Assembly: GCF_002343915.1 (NCBI RefSeq)
Contig: NZ_NETK01000001.1
Location: 7,392,001-7,456,000 of the forward strand
Reading direction: 5' to 3'
DNA length: 64,000 nucleotides
Source: Nannocystis exedens
Lineage (GTDB): Bacteria > Myxococcota_A > Polyangia > Nannocystales > Nannocystaceae
This document shows, one piece after another, positions 35,448 to 44,953 of the stretch. The translations under genes and the position numbers were made by a program. The notes under the pieces are model-generated. The model saw nothing but the letters and a program-made list of their open reading frames with translations. It had not been told where the DNA came from and searched no databases. Positions within the stretch are counted from its first letter, which is position 1. The number at the start of each line of letters is the position of its first letter.

Positions 35448-35679
35448 GTGCAGTACGAGCGTAACAGGACCGGACGGGGAGATCGCGCCGCGATCGCGGA
35501 GCGGTGGCGCGCGAGCGCGGCTCGAGGAGGCAGGTGCGAGACCTCCGAACCGGAGAGGCGGCTTCATGACATGGCGCAAGAGACATGTGCCAGCCGCGCC
35601 GCTCGGCCCGTCAGAGTCTTTTAAAAAACGATTCGCCGCGAGCGCGGGGCGTCGCGGCGATTCGCGGCAAACGGGCGCC

Positions 35680-36873
35680 TCAGTGCTTGCTCTTCAGCAA
35701 CTCGCCGGTGAACGAGAAGCCGAGCAGGAACAGCGGGATGCCTTGATGGATCTGGTCCTCCATGCCCGGCGCCCCCTGGCCGCGGTAGCGGTGCTTGAGC
35801 CACCACTGGGCGGCGAAGATCAGCGTCGGCTTGTTGAAGCGCTTCTCCGGGCGGTCGAAGAAGGTGTAGGTCAAGACCGGGCCGAAGCGGTCCATCGGCG
35901 TGTTGGGGTTGACCGAGGCGTCCTCGCCGGGGCCGTACACGGTCGACGGGTAGAACACGTGGACCAGCGAGTTGCGCACGCCGACGTTGAGGCCGAACTT
36001 GGTCATGTACAGCAGGTCGCTGTCGTTGGTGAGGAACCAACCCTTGCCCGGCACGAGGACGTCGTGGCGCAGGTCGTAGAACACGTCGTTGCCGGTCGGG
36101 AGGCGGATGTTGTTGTGATAGAAGGTGACCTCGTTGCGGATCGCGATCATCTTCACGCGGACCTGAAACAGCGCGCTGAGCTCGGCCTGACCGCCGAGGA
36201 CGTTGGCGCCCGCCTCGTTCTTGAGCTTCTCGGGGCCGTACTCGGCGGTCGGCGACGAGTACGGGTGCGCCTTGAAGCGGTCGCTGCCGTACCAGGTGGC
36301 GAGGTAGTAGGCGCCGCGGAAGCGGAGGATCGTCAGCGGGGCGAAGTCGATGTTGCCGCCGATGCGGGAGATCGACGGCGAGATGGTCGGGCTGAAGCCG
36401 ACGCCGAGGTAGGCGTCGCGGAACAGCGGCTTCGGGTTGTTGTAGAGGCGCAGGTTGTAGCCGAGGGTGAAGCGGTCCTCGGCGCCGAGCGGGTTGACGC
36501 GCAGGACCAGCAAGTTGCTGTAGACGAGGCGGTGGCGGGCCGGCAGCGGCGGCAGCTCGCCGGCGGCGCCGGGCTTGGCCCGCGGCTCGACCACCGGGGT
36601 GCGCGAGGAGTCGGCGACGCCCTCCGGCGACGAGGGCGGGGGGGTCGCGGGCGCCGGCTCGGGCGCCGGCGCGGGCGGTGCGTCCTCGGCGGGGCCTTCA
36701 GGGGCGACGGCGGGCTCGTCGGCGGCGGCAGCGGCGGGCGCGGGCTCGCTGGCGGGGTCCGCCGCCGGCGCCGGCTCGCCCCGCGGTCCTGGAGAGATGG
36801 CCGGCGACTGCGCCAGAGCTAGGGTCGAGTACAGAGCTATCAGGACAGCAGGCCAGACTTGCGAGACACGCAT
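35680..36873 (-). CDS. predicted outer-membrane beta-barrel protein
   Basis: 397 aa from the ATG at 36873. Signal peptide (cleavage near T-L-A-L-A/Q-S), then an Ala/Pro/Glu-rich linker (about 25-105). The C-terminal ~285 residues alternate hydrophobic and polar residues with many aromatic strand ends (L-V-Y-S-N-L-L-V-L-R-V, F-G-L-N-V-G-V-R-N-S-L, L-T-Y-T-F-F), as in a barrel of about 12 strands. No named family recognised. Function unknown. Confidence 0.78.
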   Translation of the reverse strand: MRVSQVWPAVLIALYSTLALAQSPAISPGPRGEPAPAADPASEPAPAAAAADEPAVAPEGPAEDAPPAPAPEPAPATPPPSSPEGVADSSRTPVVEPRAKPGAAGELPPLPARHRLVYSNLLVLRVNPLGAEDRFTLGYNLRLYNNPKPLFRDAYLGVGFSPTISPSISRIGGNIDFAPLTILRFRGAYYLATWYGSDRFKAHPYSSPTAEYGPEKLKNEAGANVLGGQAELSALFQVRVKMIAIRNEVTFYHNNIRLPTGNDVFYDLRHDVLVPGKGWFLTNDSDLLYMTKFGLNVGVRNSLVHVFYPSTVYGPGEDASVNPNTPMDRFGPVLTYTFFDRPEKRFNKPTLIFAAQWWLKHRYRGQGAPGMEDQIHQGIPLFLLGFSFTGELLKSKH

Positions 36874-37100
36874 CCAGCGCACAATACCGCAGGTGCCCCT
36901 CGCAAGGGGGAGTTTGGAGCTGACCTTCGGGACAGGACGGGATGTTCTGCGAAGCCCCGCTCGGGCCGCAGGGCCCGCCCCTGCGCAGGCAAAGACCCGT
37001 TTGGCAGCTGTCCTTCGCGGCAGGTCCGTCGGGACAGATCCGGCGTGGGCTGACGCGGGTGCCCGACGCCCCGCCGCGCGCCCGCGAGCCCGAGTGTTCA

Positions 37101-37130
37101 AAAGGACAGGCTCTTGCGAGCCTGTTTTTC
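37101..37130 (-). terminator. hairpin terminator downstream of dihydropyrimidinase
   Basis: An 8-bp stem ACAGGCTC/GAGCCTGT (37106-37113 with 37118-37125) has a 4-nt loop. It has five Ts on the plus-strand side and CCTTTT on the minus-strand side, where the minus-strand gene ends 39 bp earlier at 37169. The stem contains the GGACAGG word of the dispersed motif. The rest of 36874-37168 holds further motif copies (36929-36937, 37012-37037) and no gene. Confidence 0.6.
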
Positions 37131-37168
37131 AGGACATGGGCGACGTGCAGCCGAGGAGCGGCGGCGGC

Positions 37169-38542
37169 TCAGACCCGGTGGAGGTAGCGGCCGGCCCCGC
37201 GCTCGACCCGGAGCTCGCCCCTGGTGAACGCGAGCTTGCCGGCGACGAGGGTGTTGGTGACGGCGCCGCGGATCTCGAAGCCCTCGAAGATGTTGCGGTC
37301 GACCCGCTGGTGGTGGGTGCGGGCGCTGATCGTCGAGGAGGCGGCGGGGTCGTAGGTGAACAGGTCGGCGTCGGCCCCGACCCGGATCGCGCCCTTGCGC
37401 GGGTAGAGGCCGAAGATCTTGGCCGGCTGGGTGCAGCAGACGTCGACCAGCTGGTTCAGCGTGAGGCGGCCGGTGGCGACCCCGTAGGTGTACATCAGGG
37501 CGATCCGGTTCTCGATGCCGGCGGCGCCGTTGGGGATCTTCGTGAAGTCGTGCAGGCCCATGACCTTTTGGTCATGTTGGCGGAACGGGCAGTGGTCGGT
37601 GGCGACGTGGTGGATGAGGCCGCACGACAGCGCGTGCCACAGCGCCTCCTGGTGGCCCTTGGGGCGGATCGGCGGGCTCATGACGTAGGCCGCGCCCTCG
37701 AAGTCGGGCTTGTCGTAGACGCTGTCGTCGAGCAGGAGGTACTGCGGGCAGGTCTCGACGTAGACGAGCTGGCCCTCCTGGCGGGCGCGCACGACCGCGT
37801 CGAGCGACTCCTTGCAGGTGAGGTGGACGATGTAGATCGGCTGGCCGGAGCAGCGCGCCAGCATGATCGCGCGGTTCGTCGCCTCGCCCTCGACCCACGA
37901 CGGCCGGCTCTCGGCGTGGTAGCGCGGGGCGGTCTTGCCCTGGGCGACCAGCTTGCGCTGCAGCGCCTGGACCGCCAGGCCGTGCTCGCAGTGGGCGGTG
38001 ACGAGGGCCCCGAGGTCGGCGGCGGTGTCGATGACGCCGATCATCTCGTCGTCGTCGACGCCGATCGCGCCGGTGTAGGCCATGAAGACCTTGAACGAGG
38101 AGATGCCGTCCTCGCGGTAGACGCGGCGCATCTCCTGCTCGACCTGCTCGCCGTACCAGGTCACGGCCATGTGGAAGCCGTAGTCGGCGCAGGCCTTTTT
38201 GGCGTTGTTCATCCAGAAGTCGCGGGCCTCGATGAGGCTCTGGTTGCGGCTCGGGATGATGAAGTCGATGATCGAGGTGGTGCCGCCGGCGACCCCGGCG
38301 GCGGTGCCGGTGAAGAAGTCGTCGGAGCTGACGGTGCCCATGAAGGGCAGCTCCATGTGCGTGTGGGCGTCGATGCCGCCGGGCAGGACGTACTGGCCGG
38401 AGGCGTCGACGACCTCGGTGCCGGCGGGCACGTCGAGGTTCTCGCCGATGGCGACGATCTTGCCGCCTTCGCAGTAGATGTCGGCGACGTATTGATCGAG
38501 GGCGGTGACGACTTGGCCGTTGCGGATGACGATGCCGGACAT
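37169..38542 (-). CDS. hydA: dihydropyrimidinase
   Basis: 457 aa amidohydrolase that opens dihydrouracil/dihydrothymine to N-carbamoyl-beta-amino acids, step two of reductive pyrimidine breakdown. Metal ligands D-A-H-T-H (H60, H62) and the lysine to be carbamylated in S-F-K-V-F-M-A-Y (K151) are present, with H-C-E-H and H-L-T later. The start at 38542 (ATGTCCGGC) follows the beta-ureidopropionase gene by 50 bp on the same strand, so the two are likely an operon. Confidence 0.95.
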   Translation of the reverse strand: MSGIVIRNGQVVTALDQYVADIYCEGGKIVAIGENLDVPAGTEVVDASGQYVLPGGIDAHTHMELPFMGTVSSDDFFTGTAAGVAGGTTSIIDFIIPSRNQSLIEARDFWMNNAKKACADYGFHMAVTWYGEQVEQEMRRVYREDGISSFKVFMAYTGAIGVDDDEMIGVIDTAADLGALVTAHCEHGLAVQALQRKLVAQGKTAPRYHAESRPSWVEGEATNRAIMLARCSGQPIYIVHLTCKESLDAVVRARQEGQLVYVETCPQYLLLDDSVYDKPDFEGAAYVMSPPIRPKGHQEALWHALSCGLIHHVATDHCPFRQHDQKVMGLHDFTKIPNGAAGIENRIALMYTYGVATGRLTLNQLVDVCCTQPAKIFGLYPRKGAIRVGADADLFTYDPAASSTISARTHHQRVDRNIFEGFEIRGAVTNTLVAGKLAFTRGELRVERGAGRYLHRV

Positions 38543-38592
38543 GCGAGACCTCGCGGGGGACAGAGCTCGGAGGGACGGGGCGGGGCGGGCGC

Positions 38593-39459
38593 TCACAGCT
38601 TCGTGAGGTCGCCGTAGGTCTCGGGGCGACGGTCGCGGTAGAACTGCCAGACTTGCCGGACCTCGTCGATCACCGACAGGTCGAGGTCGGCCACCACCAG
38701 CTCGTCGTCGTCCTCGCTGCCCTCGGCCAGGAACTTGCCGCGCGGGTCGACGAAGTAGCTGTGGCCGTAGAACTTGCCGATGTTCCACGGCGCCTCGGTG
38801 CCGACGCGGTTGATCGCGCCGACGTAGTAGCCGTTCGCCACCGCGTGCGCCGGCTGCTCCAGCTTCCACAGGTACTGGCTCAAACCCGCCACCGTCGCGC
38901 TCGGGTTGAACACGATCTCGGCGCCGTTGAGCCCGAGGGCGCGCGCCCCCTCCGGGAAGTGCCGGTCGTAGCAAATGTAGACCCCGATCGTGGCGAATTG
39001 CGTGCGGAAGACCGGGTAGCCGAGGTCCCCCGGCTTGAAGAAAAACTTCTCCCAGAACCCCGAGGTCTGCGGGATGTGCTGCTTGCGGTACTTGCCGAGG
39101 TACGTGCCGTCGGCGTCGACCACCGCCGCGGTGTTGTAGTAGACGCCGCGCATCGCCTCCTCGTAGAGCGGCACGACGATCGCCATGCCGAGCGACTTCG
39201 CGTACTCCTGCATCAGCGCGGTCGTGGGCCCCGGAATCGGCTCGGCGGCCGCGTACCAGCGGCGGTCCTGACCCGGGCAGAAGTACGGTCCGTTGAAGAT
39301 CTCTTGCAGGCAGAGGATCTGCACGCCGCGCCGGCCGGCTTCCTTCAGGAAGGGCAGGTGCTTGTCGAGCATCGCCTGCTGGATCTCCTTGACCGGGACA
39401 CTCTCGTCGTTGATGGGGTTACTGCACTGGATGAGGCCGCAGCGAACGGTGGGGTTCAT
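38593..39459 (-). CDS. beta-ureidopropionase / N-carbamoyl amidohydrolase (nitrilase family)
   Basis: 288 aa. The nitrilase-superfamily Glu-Lys-Cys triad is in L-Q-E-I-F (E53), Y-R-K-Q-H-I-P (K126) and Y-I-C-Y-D-R-H-F-P-E (C163). Its position directly upstream of dihydropyrimidinase points to the third step of pyrimidine breakdown, giving beta-alanine or beta-aminoisobutyrate plus CO2 and NH3. N-carbamoylputrescine amidase is the closest alternative. The ATG at 39459 fits the family N-terminus. Confidence 0.92.
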   Translation of the reverse strand: MNPTVRCGLIQCSNPINDESVPVKEIQQAMLDKHLPFLKEAGRRGVQILCLQEIFNGPYFCPGQDRRWYAAAEPIPGPTTALMQEYAKSLGMAIVVPLYEEAMRGVYYNTAAVVDADGTYLGKYRKQHIPQTSGFWEKFFFKPGDLGYPVFRTQFATIGVYICYDRHFPEGARALGLNGAEIVFNPSATVAGLSQYLWKLEQPAHAVANGYYVGAINRVGTEAPWNIGKFYGHSYFVDPRGKFLAEGSEDDDELVVADLDLSVIDEVRQVWQFYRDRRPETYGDLTKL

Positions 39460-39801
39460 CACTCGCGACTCTAGCTCGAGAACAGGCCGCGGTAGGCGCC
39501 CGAATGCGCTGCAATTGCGCGGTTCGCGGGCGCTTTCGGCGGGGACTTGCGCCGGCATGGAGGAGCGGAGTACTAAGGCGAAGATCCCCGAGTGGGGCCG
39601 CCAGGGCCCCGTTTCGTGGCGATCGCTTCATGCCGCGCCAGGGCACCGAACCCTGTACCCTCCGGCTGAACCCTGGTTCCTGTTCGGGCCGCTGGCCCTG
39701 ATTCTTGCTCCTGTACGGCCCCTGCGGGGGCCGCCCTTGCCCTCTCAAGCCCTGTTCGAGCCTGATCCTACGAGTCGGGGACGTACCCCACGGAGACCGC
39801 G
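39460..39801. promoter_or_regulatory. divergent intergenic region
   Basis: A 342-bp gap between the minus-strand pyrimidine-catabolism pair and the plus-strand lipoprotein gene. The half nearest 39802 is pyrimidine-rich with many CCCTG words but no clean repeat period. Promoters for both sides should be here; I cannot define them. No gene seen. Confidence 0.4.
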
Positions 39802-40725
39802 ATGACCTGTACCAACCTGCGCTTCCTCTTCGCCAGCGCGCTGGCGCTTTCCTTGACCACCGTCGCCTGCGGCGACGACAGGGGCGACTCCGCCTCGGCC
39901 ACCGAGGCGACCACGGCGCCGACGACGACCGACGCGACCATGGGCGACTCGACGACGACCAACACGCCGACGACCTCGACGACGGCCGAGCCGACCGCCG
40001 GCACGGGCACCGCCTCCGAGACCGGCACGACCGCGCCGGACGAGCCGACGACGACGACGGCCACGACGGCCACCACCGCCCCGGCCTGCCAGGACATGGA
40101 GGACCAGCCGATCAACAGCCCCTGCACCGACTCGTCCGGCTGCGGCTGCGACACCGAGAAGTGCTTCGTCGTCCCCGCCCTCGGCGGCTTCTGCGGCGAG
40201 TGCCTCACCGACGCCGACTGCTCGCCCGGCGGCTGCTCGGTGCCCAACCCGATCGCCGGCGTCGGCGCCACCTGCAACATGGGCGGCCCCGGCGAGGGCT
40301 GCATGAGCGACGCGGTCTGCGTCGACGCCGACAACGGCATCTGCGGCACCCTGCTCGAGGTCCCCGGCATCATCACCGTCGCCACCTGCGGCCAGTGCAA
40401 GGTCAACGCCGACTGCACCGACCCGGCGGCGGCCAACTGCACCCCGACCTACGACGTGCCCAACTTCAAGGGCAAGCTCGACTGCGTGGCCGACGGCTCG
40501 GTCCCCAACAACCTGGGCTGCTCGCTCGAGGACGACGGCGGCGTCCCGGCCGGCAACAAGGCCTGCATGTCGGGCTTCTGCGGCGAGGCCAGCGTGATGG
40601 GCCTGCTCAAGCTCGGCGTCTGCGGCGAGTGCAACTCCGACGCCGACTGCCAGCCGGGCGAGCAGTGCACCGACCCGGCCGTCGACCTCGACATGGGCGC
40701 GCTGGTCGGCTCGGTCTGCATGTGA
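39802..40725 (+). CDS. Cys-rich lipoprotein with Thr-rich stalk
   Basis: 307 aa. Lipobox T-V-A-C-G-D-D at residues 20-26, then a Thr/Ala/Pro/Glu stalk (about 28-92). The remainder has more than 20 cysteines in C-x3-D-A-D-C and C-G-E-C/C-G-Q-C units (C-L-T-D-A-D-C, C-K-V-N-A-D-C, C-N-S-D-A-D-C), resembling the Cys module of the ferritin-domain lipoprotein at 28416. Probably a disulfide-rich surface protein; function unknown. A GC hairpin follows the stop. Confidence 0.82.
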   Translation: MTCTNLRFLFASALALSLTTVACGDDRGDSASATEATTAPTTTDATMGDSTTTNTPTTSTTAEPTAGTGTASETGTTAPDEPTTTTATTATTAPACQDMEDQPINSPCTDSSGCGCDTEKCFVVPALGGFCGECLTDADCSPGGCSVPNPIAGVGATCNMGGPGEGCMSDAVCVDADNGICGTLLEVPGIITVATCGQCKVNADCTDPAAANCTPTYDVPNFKGKLDCVADGSVPNNLGCSLEDDGGVPAGNKACMSGFCGEASVMGLLKLGVCGECNSDADCQPGEQCTDPAVDLDMGALVGSVCM

Positions 40726-40736
40726 GTCGAGCGCCG

Positions 40737-40764
40737 CGGCGCCTGTCCGAGAGGCCAGGCGCCG
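40737..40764. terminator. GC hairpin after the lipoprotein gene
   Basis: The inverted repeat CGGCGCCTG (40737-40745) with CAGGCGCCG (40756-40764) has a loop containing TCCGAGAGGC. It contains the CCTGTCC/GGCCAGG words of the dispersed motif. No T-tract. Confidence 0.5.
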
Positions 40765-40786
40765 CCGCTCTTGCCAAGACGGCGAG

Positions 40787-42622
40787 ATGAGCGCGTACCG
40801 ATCGCTGCGCGAGTGCGTGGCCGACCTCGAGCGGCACGGCCACCTCGCGCGCGTCGACGTCGAGGTCGACCCGTACCTCGAGGCGGCGGAGATCCAGCGC
40901 CGCGTCTACGAGGCCGGCGGCCCGGCGCTGCTGTTCCCGCGGGTCAAGGGCAGCGCCTTCCCGATGGTCAGCAACCTGTTCGGGACGCCCGAGCGCACGC
41001 GGTTCTTGTTCCGCGACACGCTGGCGCGGGTGAAGCAGCTGGTGGCGCTGCGCGGCGACCCGGGGGCGGTGATGCGCCGGCCGTGGCGCTACGTCGGCCT
41101 CCTGCGCGCGGGCTGGCACGCGCGGCCGAAGTTCGTCGGCTCCGGTCCGGTGATGGCGCGGGAGATCCGGATCTCCGACCTGCCGCAGCTCGTGTCGTGG
41201 CCGCTCGACGGCGGGCCGTTCATCACCCTGCCGCAGGTGTACAGCGAGGACCCCGAGCGGCCCGGGTGGATGAAGAGCAACCTCGGGATGTACCGCGTGC
41301 AGCTCGGCGGGGGCCGCTACGCGCAGGACCGCCAGATCGGGCTGCACTACCAGATCCACCGCGGCATCGGGGTCCACCACGCGGCGGCGATCCGCAAGGG
41401 CGAGCCGCTGCGCGTCAACATCTTCGTCGGCGGCCCGCCGGCGATGACGCTGGCGGCGGTGATGCCCCTGCCCGAGGGGCTGCCGGAGCTGGCGTTCGCC
41501 GGGGCGCTGGCGGGGCGGCGGGTGCGGATGGTCCAAAGGCCAGGTGAGCTGCCGTTCGCCGGCGAGGCCGACTTCGTCATCTGCGGCACGGTCGACCCCG
41601 AGCTGCGCCTGCCCGAGGGGCCGTTCGGCGACCACCTCGGCTACTACAGCCTGGCGCACGACTTCCCGGTGCTGCGGGTCGAGAAGGTGTACGCGCGCGC
41701 CGACGCGATCTGGCCGTTCACGGTGGTCGGGCGGCCGCCGCAGGAGGACACCCAGTTCGGCGCGATCATCCACGAGATCACGGGGCCGGCGATCCCGGCG
41801 GTGATCCCCGGGGTGCACGCCGTGCATGCGGTCGACGCGGCCGGGGTCCACCCGCTGCTGCTGGCCCTCGGCAGCGAGCGCTACACGCCCTGGGCCCCGC
41901 GCGACCGCCCCGCCGAGCTGCTGACCCAGGCCAGCGCGATCCTCGGCCAGGGCCAGATGTCGCTGGCCAAGGTGCTGATCATCGCCGCCGCCGACGACGC
42001 GCCGAACCTCGACCTGCACGATGTGACAGGTTTCTTCGGACATGTCCTGGAGCGCGTCGACTGGCGCCGCGACCTGCACTTCCACACCGAGACGACCATC
42101 GACACGCTCGACTACTCGGGCGGCGGGCTCAACGTCGGCAGCAAGGTGGTGATCGCGGCCGTCGGCGCGCCGCGGCGCGCGCTGCCGGCGGAGGTGCCCG
42201 CCGACCTGCGGCTGCCGCCCGGCTTCTCGGACCCGCGTGTGTGCATGCCCGGGGTGCTGGCGGTGACGAGCCCGGCGTGCGCGGCGGCCGGCGACGGCGC
42301 GCTGCAGCGGTTCTGCGCCGCGCTGTCGCCGAGCGACGCGATCAATCGGTTCCCGCTGGTGGTGCTGGTCGACGACAGCGAGTTCGCGGCGCGCACCACC
42401 AACAACTTCCTGTGGGCGACGTTCACCCGCATGAACCCCGCGGTCGACATCGAGGGCGTCGCGGCGCGCACGGTCCACAAGCACTGGGGCTGCGAGGGCT
42501 CGCTGGTGATCGACGCGCGCCGCAAGCCGCATCACGCCCCGCAATTGATCGAGGACCCGGCGGTGACCCGCCGAGTCCTCGAATGGGCGGCCCCCGGCGG
42601 GCCGCTGCACGGGCTGTTCTGA
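40787..42622 (+). CDS. UbiD-family prenylated-FMN (de)carboxylase
   Basis: 611 aa. UbiD enzymes decarboxylate aromatic or alpha,beta-unsaturated acids using prenyl-FMN made by UbiX. Family blocks visible: S-N-L-F-G-T-P-E-R, G-P-F-I-T-L-P, N-L-G-M-Y-R-V-Q, H-Y-Q-I-H-R-G-I-G-V-H-H and P-E-G-P-F-G-D-H-L-G-Y-Y. The last contains the acidic catalytic residues. The substrate is unknown and no ubiX is in the window. Motif copies lie within the gene at about 41533 and 42023-42053. Confidence 0.92.
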   Translation: MSAYRSLRECVADLERHGHLARVDVEVDPYLEAAEIQRRVYEAGGPALLFPRVKGSAFPMVSNLFGTPERTRFLFRDTLARVKQLVALRGDPGAVMRRPWRYVGLLRAGWHARPKFVGSGPVMAREIRISDLPQLVSWPLDGGPFITLPQVYSEDPERPGWMKSNLGMYRVQLGGGRYAQDRQIGLHYQIHRGIGVHHAAAIRKGEPLRVNIFVGGPPAMTLAAVMPLPEGLPELAFAGALAGRRVRMVQRPGELPFAGEADFVICGTVDPELRLPEGPFGDHLGYYSLAHDFPVLRVEKVYARADAIWPFTVVGRPPQEDTQFGAIIHEITGPAIPAVIPGVHAVHAVDAAGVHPLLLALGSERYTPWAPRDRPAELLTQASAILGQGQMSLAKVLIIAAADDAPNLDLHDVTGFFGHVLERVDWRRDLHFHTETTIDTLDYSGGGLNVGSKVVIAAVGAPRRALPAEVPADLRLPPGFSDPRVCMPGVLAVTSPACAAAGDGALQRFCAALSPSDAINRFPLVVLVDDSEFAARTTNNFLWATFTRMNPAVDIEGVAARTVHKHWGCEGSLVIDARRKPHHAPQLIEDPAVTRRVLEWAAPGGPLHGLF

Positions 42623-42634
42623 GCGGGGGGAGGC

Positions 42635-43153
42635 TCAGACGCCGCGCTCGAGCTCGACGTCCTTGATCTCGGTGCCGAAGAACGAGCCGGTGATCGTGCA
42701 CTGCGTGGTCGGGATGCCGTCGCAGTTGCCGCCGCAGGTCGTCGAGGTGAAGTCGACGAATTCGCCGGTGATCTTGTAGCCCTTGATCGAGATGGCGACG
42801 TCGAGGGTGTGCTGGGTCGTCACGGTGGTCCCGTCGATCGGGTCCTCGACCGCGACCTCGTCGCCGGCGAACGTGTAGTCGGTGCCCGAGCGCGAGCCGA
42901 TGAGCACGTCTTCCCCGTACTCGAGGAAGTAATCGTCGGCGTCGGTGGCGAAGATCTGGATCGTGCTGGCGCCGAAGAAGGTGGTCGAGTCCCGCGGGTC
43001 GATGTCCACGCCGCAGTCGGCCCCCATCTGCGTGGGCAGGGCCGTGATCTTGTAGATCCGATATTCGCCGGGCTTCACCTGGCAAGCGCTCAGGGTGGCC
43101 ATGAGGCCGGCCGCCGCGACGGCCGCGAAAATGCGAGAGGGGTACTTGCGCAT
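42635..43153 (-). CDS. lipoprotein of unknown function
   Basis: 172 aa from the ATG at 43153 (an in-frame ATG nine bases upstream is possible). Signal peptide and lipobox T-L-S-A-C-Q. The mature part is beta-rich with two close Cys pairs (C-G-G-N-C; D-C-G-V-D). No family recognised. It converges with the ubiD gene, only 12 bp apart, and diverges from the DigH-like gene. Confidence 0.78.
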   Translation of the reverse strand: MRKYPSRIFAAVAAAGLMATLSACQVKPGEYRIYKITALPTQMGADCGVDIDPRDSTTFFGASTIQIFATDADDYFLEYGEDVLIGSRSGTDYTFAGDEVAVEDPIDGTTVTTQHTLDVAISIKGYKITGEFVDFTSTTCGGNCDGIPTTQCTITGSFFGTEIKDVELERGV

Positions 43154-43295
43154 GGGCGGCATCCTACTCAAGCCAGGGGTCAAGGGGGAGAATTGTGACA
43201 GCGAATGCAAGCGCGTTCGCCCACATTTGCGGCCCGCTCTTGCCCACCGGACGGCTGGAAATCTCCGGGCCGGCATGGTCGTGTTATAGGAAGCC

Positions 43296-44912
43296 ATGGC
43301 GCTGTTTCGCCCGACAGGATTGTCGTTTGTGGTCGTGTTGTCGGCGCTGCCGGCCTGCGGCCAGGACCCGGCCACCACCACGGACAGCTCGACGACGACG
43401 GGCGCGGACACGACCGATCCGCCGGGCACCGCGACGACCACGGATGTGCCAGCGACCGGCACGACGACCACGAGCGAGCCGACGACCGGCGACGGGACCG
43501 GCAGCACTGGCACGACCGGCGGCGATCCGCAGCAATGGGTCCCGGTGGCCCATACCCGCGAGTTCCGGGCCGCCTGGGTGGCGACGGTGTCGAACATCAA
43601 CTTCCCCAGCGCGACCGGGCTGTCGGCGACGGCGATGCAGGACGAGCTGCTGGCGATCCTCGATACCGTGCAGGCGACCGGCCTCAATGCCGTGGTCTTC
43701 CAGGTCCGGCCGGAGTGCGACGCGGTCTATTCGTCGGACCTGGAGCCGTGGAGTCGTTACCTCACAGGCGAGCAAGGGGAGGATCCCGGGGTCGACCCGC
43801 TGCAATTCCTGATCGACGAGGGCCACGCCCGCGGCATCGAGGTCCACGCCTGGCTCAATCCGTACCGCGCCAAGGCCAACGCGAACCATGCCCTGGCCGC
43901 CAATCACGTCGCGTCGCTGCTGCCCCAGTACGCCTACGAGTACTCGACCTTCCTTTGGATGGACCCGGGCGCCAAGGAGGTGCAGGACCAATTGCTGGCG
44001 GTCGTCGCCGATCTGGTGACCCGTTACGACGTCGACGGCATCCACTTCGACGATTACTTCTACCCGTACCCGGTCGACGGGGTCGACTTCCCCGACGACT
44101 CGACGTGGGAGGCCTTTCAAGGCGGCGGCGGGCAGCTGTCGCGCGCCGACTGGCGGCGCGACAACGTCAACGCGATGGTCGAGGCGGTCGGCCACACGGT
44201 CGCCGACATCGCCCCGCACGTCCGCTATGGCATCAGCCCGTTCGGCATCTATCGCCCCGGGATCCCCGAAGGCATCAGCGGCTTCGATCAATACGAGGGC
44301 CTCTACGCCGATCCGCTGCTGTGGATGCAGGAAGGATGGGTCGATTACCTGGCGCCGCAGCTGTACTGGCCGACGACCCAGGCGGCCCAGGCGTACGGCA
44401 AGCTGATCGAGTGGTGGTCGAGCATCACCGGGGGCGGGCGCTACATCTTCGCCGGCAACTACCTCAGCAAGCTCGGCACCGAGGACAAGTGGTCGCTCGA
44501 CGAGTTCAAGCAGGAGATCCTGCTCAGCCGGCAATACGCGGAGCAGGGCTCGCAGGGCAACATCTTCTTCCAGATCGCGCCGCTGCAGGAAAACCTGCTC
44601 GGGGTCACGGACGCGTTCAAGGCCGAGTTCTACGCGACGCCGGCCCTGACGCCGCCGATCGCGGCGCTCGCCGACGAGGTCGTGGCGCCGCCGACGGTGA
44701 CGCTCGACGGGGCCCAGGCGTCGCTCACCCACGCGGACCTCGACAGCCTGCGCGCGTGGGTGGTGTACGCGCAGTCGGGCCAGGAGTTCGTGATCGACCG
44801 GATCGTGCCGGCGCAGACGACGAGCATCGACCTGTCCCCGGGGACATGGGCGATCAGCGCCGCCGGCAAGCACAACGTCGAGAGCCAGGGCGTGCTGGTG
44901 ACGGTGCCCTGA
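43296..44912 (+). CDS. DigH/YngK-type glycosyl hydrolase-like lipoprotein (GHL10/DUF187)
   Basis: 538 aa. Lipobox A-L-P-A-C-G-Q and a Thr-rich stalk (about 25-80) precede a TIM-barrel domain with R-E-F-R-A-A-W-V-A-T-V, V-F-Q-V-R-P-E-C-D-A-V-Y, H-A-W-L-N-P-Y-R and D-G-I-H-F-D-D-Y-F-Y-P. These match the GHL10 family, whose E. coli member DigH cleaves peptide-free peptidoglycan glycans. A C-terminal beta domain (about 440-538) is extra. Probable periplasmic or outer-membrane murein hydrolase. Confidence 0.9.
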   Translation: MALFRPTGLSFVVVLSALPACGQDPATTTDSSTTTGADTTDPPGTATTTDVPATGTTTTSEPTTGDGTGSTGTTGGDPQQWVPVAHTREFRAAWVATVSNINFPSATGLSATAMQDELLAILDTVQATGLNAVVFQVRPECDAVYSSDLEPWSRYLTGEQGEDPGVDPLQFLIDEGHARGIEVHAWLNPYRAKANANHALAANHVASLLPQYAYEYSTFLWMDPGAKEVQDQLLAVVADLVTRYDVDGIHFDDYFYPYPVDGVDFPDDSTWEAFQGGGGQLSRADWRRDNVNAMVEAVGHTVADIAPHVRYGISPFGIYRPGIPEGISGFDQYEGLYADPLLWMQEGWVDYLAPQLYWPTTQAAQAYGKLIEWWSSITGGGRYIFAGNYLSKLGTEDKWSLDEFKQEILLSRQYAEQGSQGNIFFQIAPLQENLLGVTDAFKAEFYATPALTPPIAALADEVVAPPTVTLDGAQASLTHADLDSLRAWVVYAQSGQEFVIDRIVPAQTTSIDLSPGTWAISAAGKHNVESQGVLVTVP

Positions 44913-44923
44913 GACGGAGGCGG

Positions 44924-44947
44924 CCCGCCGGTCGTCGCCGGCGGGCG
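44924..44947. terminator. bidirectional GC hairpin between convergent genes
   Basis: A perfect 9-bp inverted repeat GCCCGCCGG / CCGGCGGGC (44924-44932 with 44939-44947) with a 6-nt loop lies between the DigH-like gene and the minus-strand acyl-CoA ligase gene. No T-tract on either side. Confidence 0.5.
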
Positions 44948-44953
44948 CGTCGC

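Noticed and set aside
37106..37129. Plus-strand terminator
   Set aside because: It has a good T-tract on the plus strand, but no plus-strand gene precedes it; it is better explained as the end of the minus-strand dihydropyrimidinase transcript.
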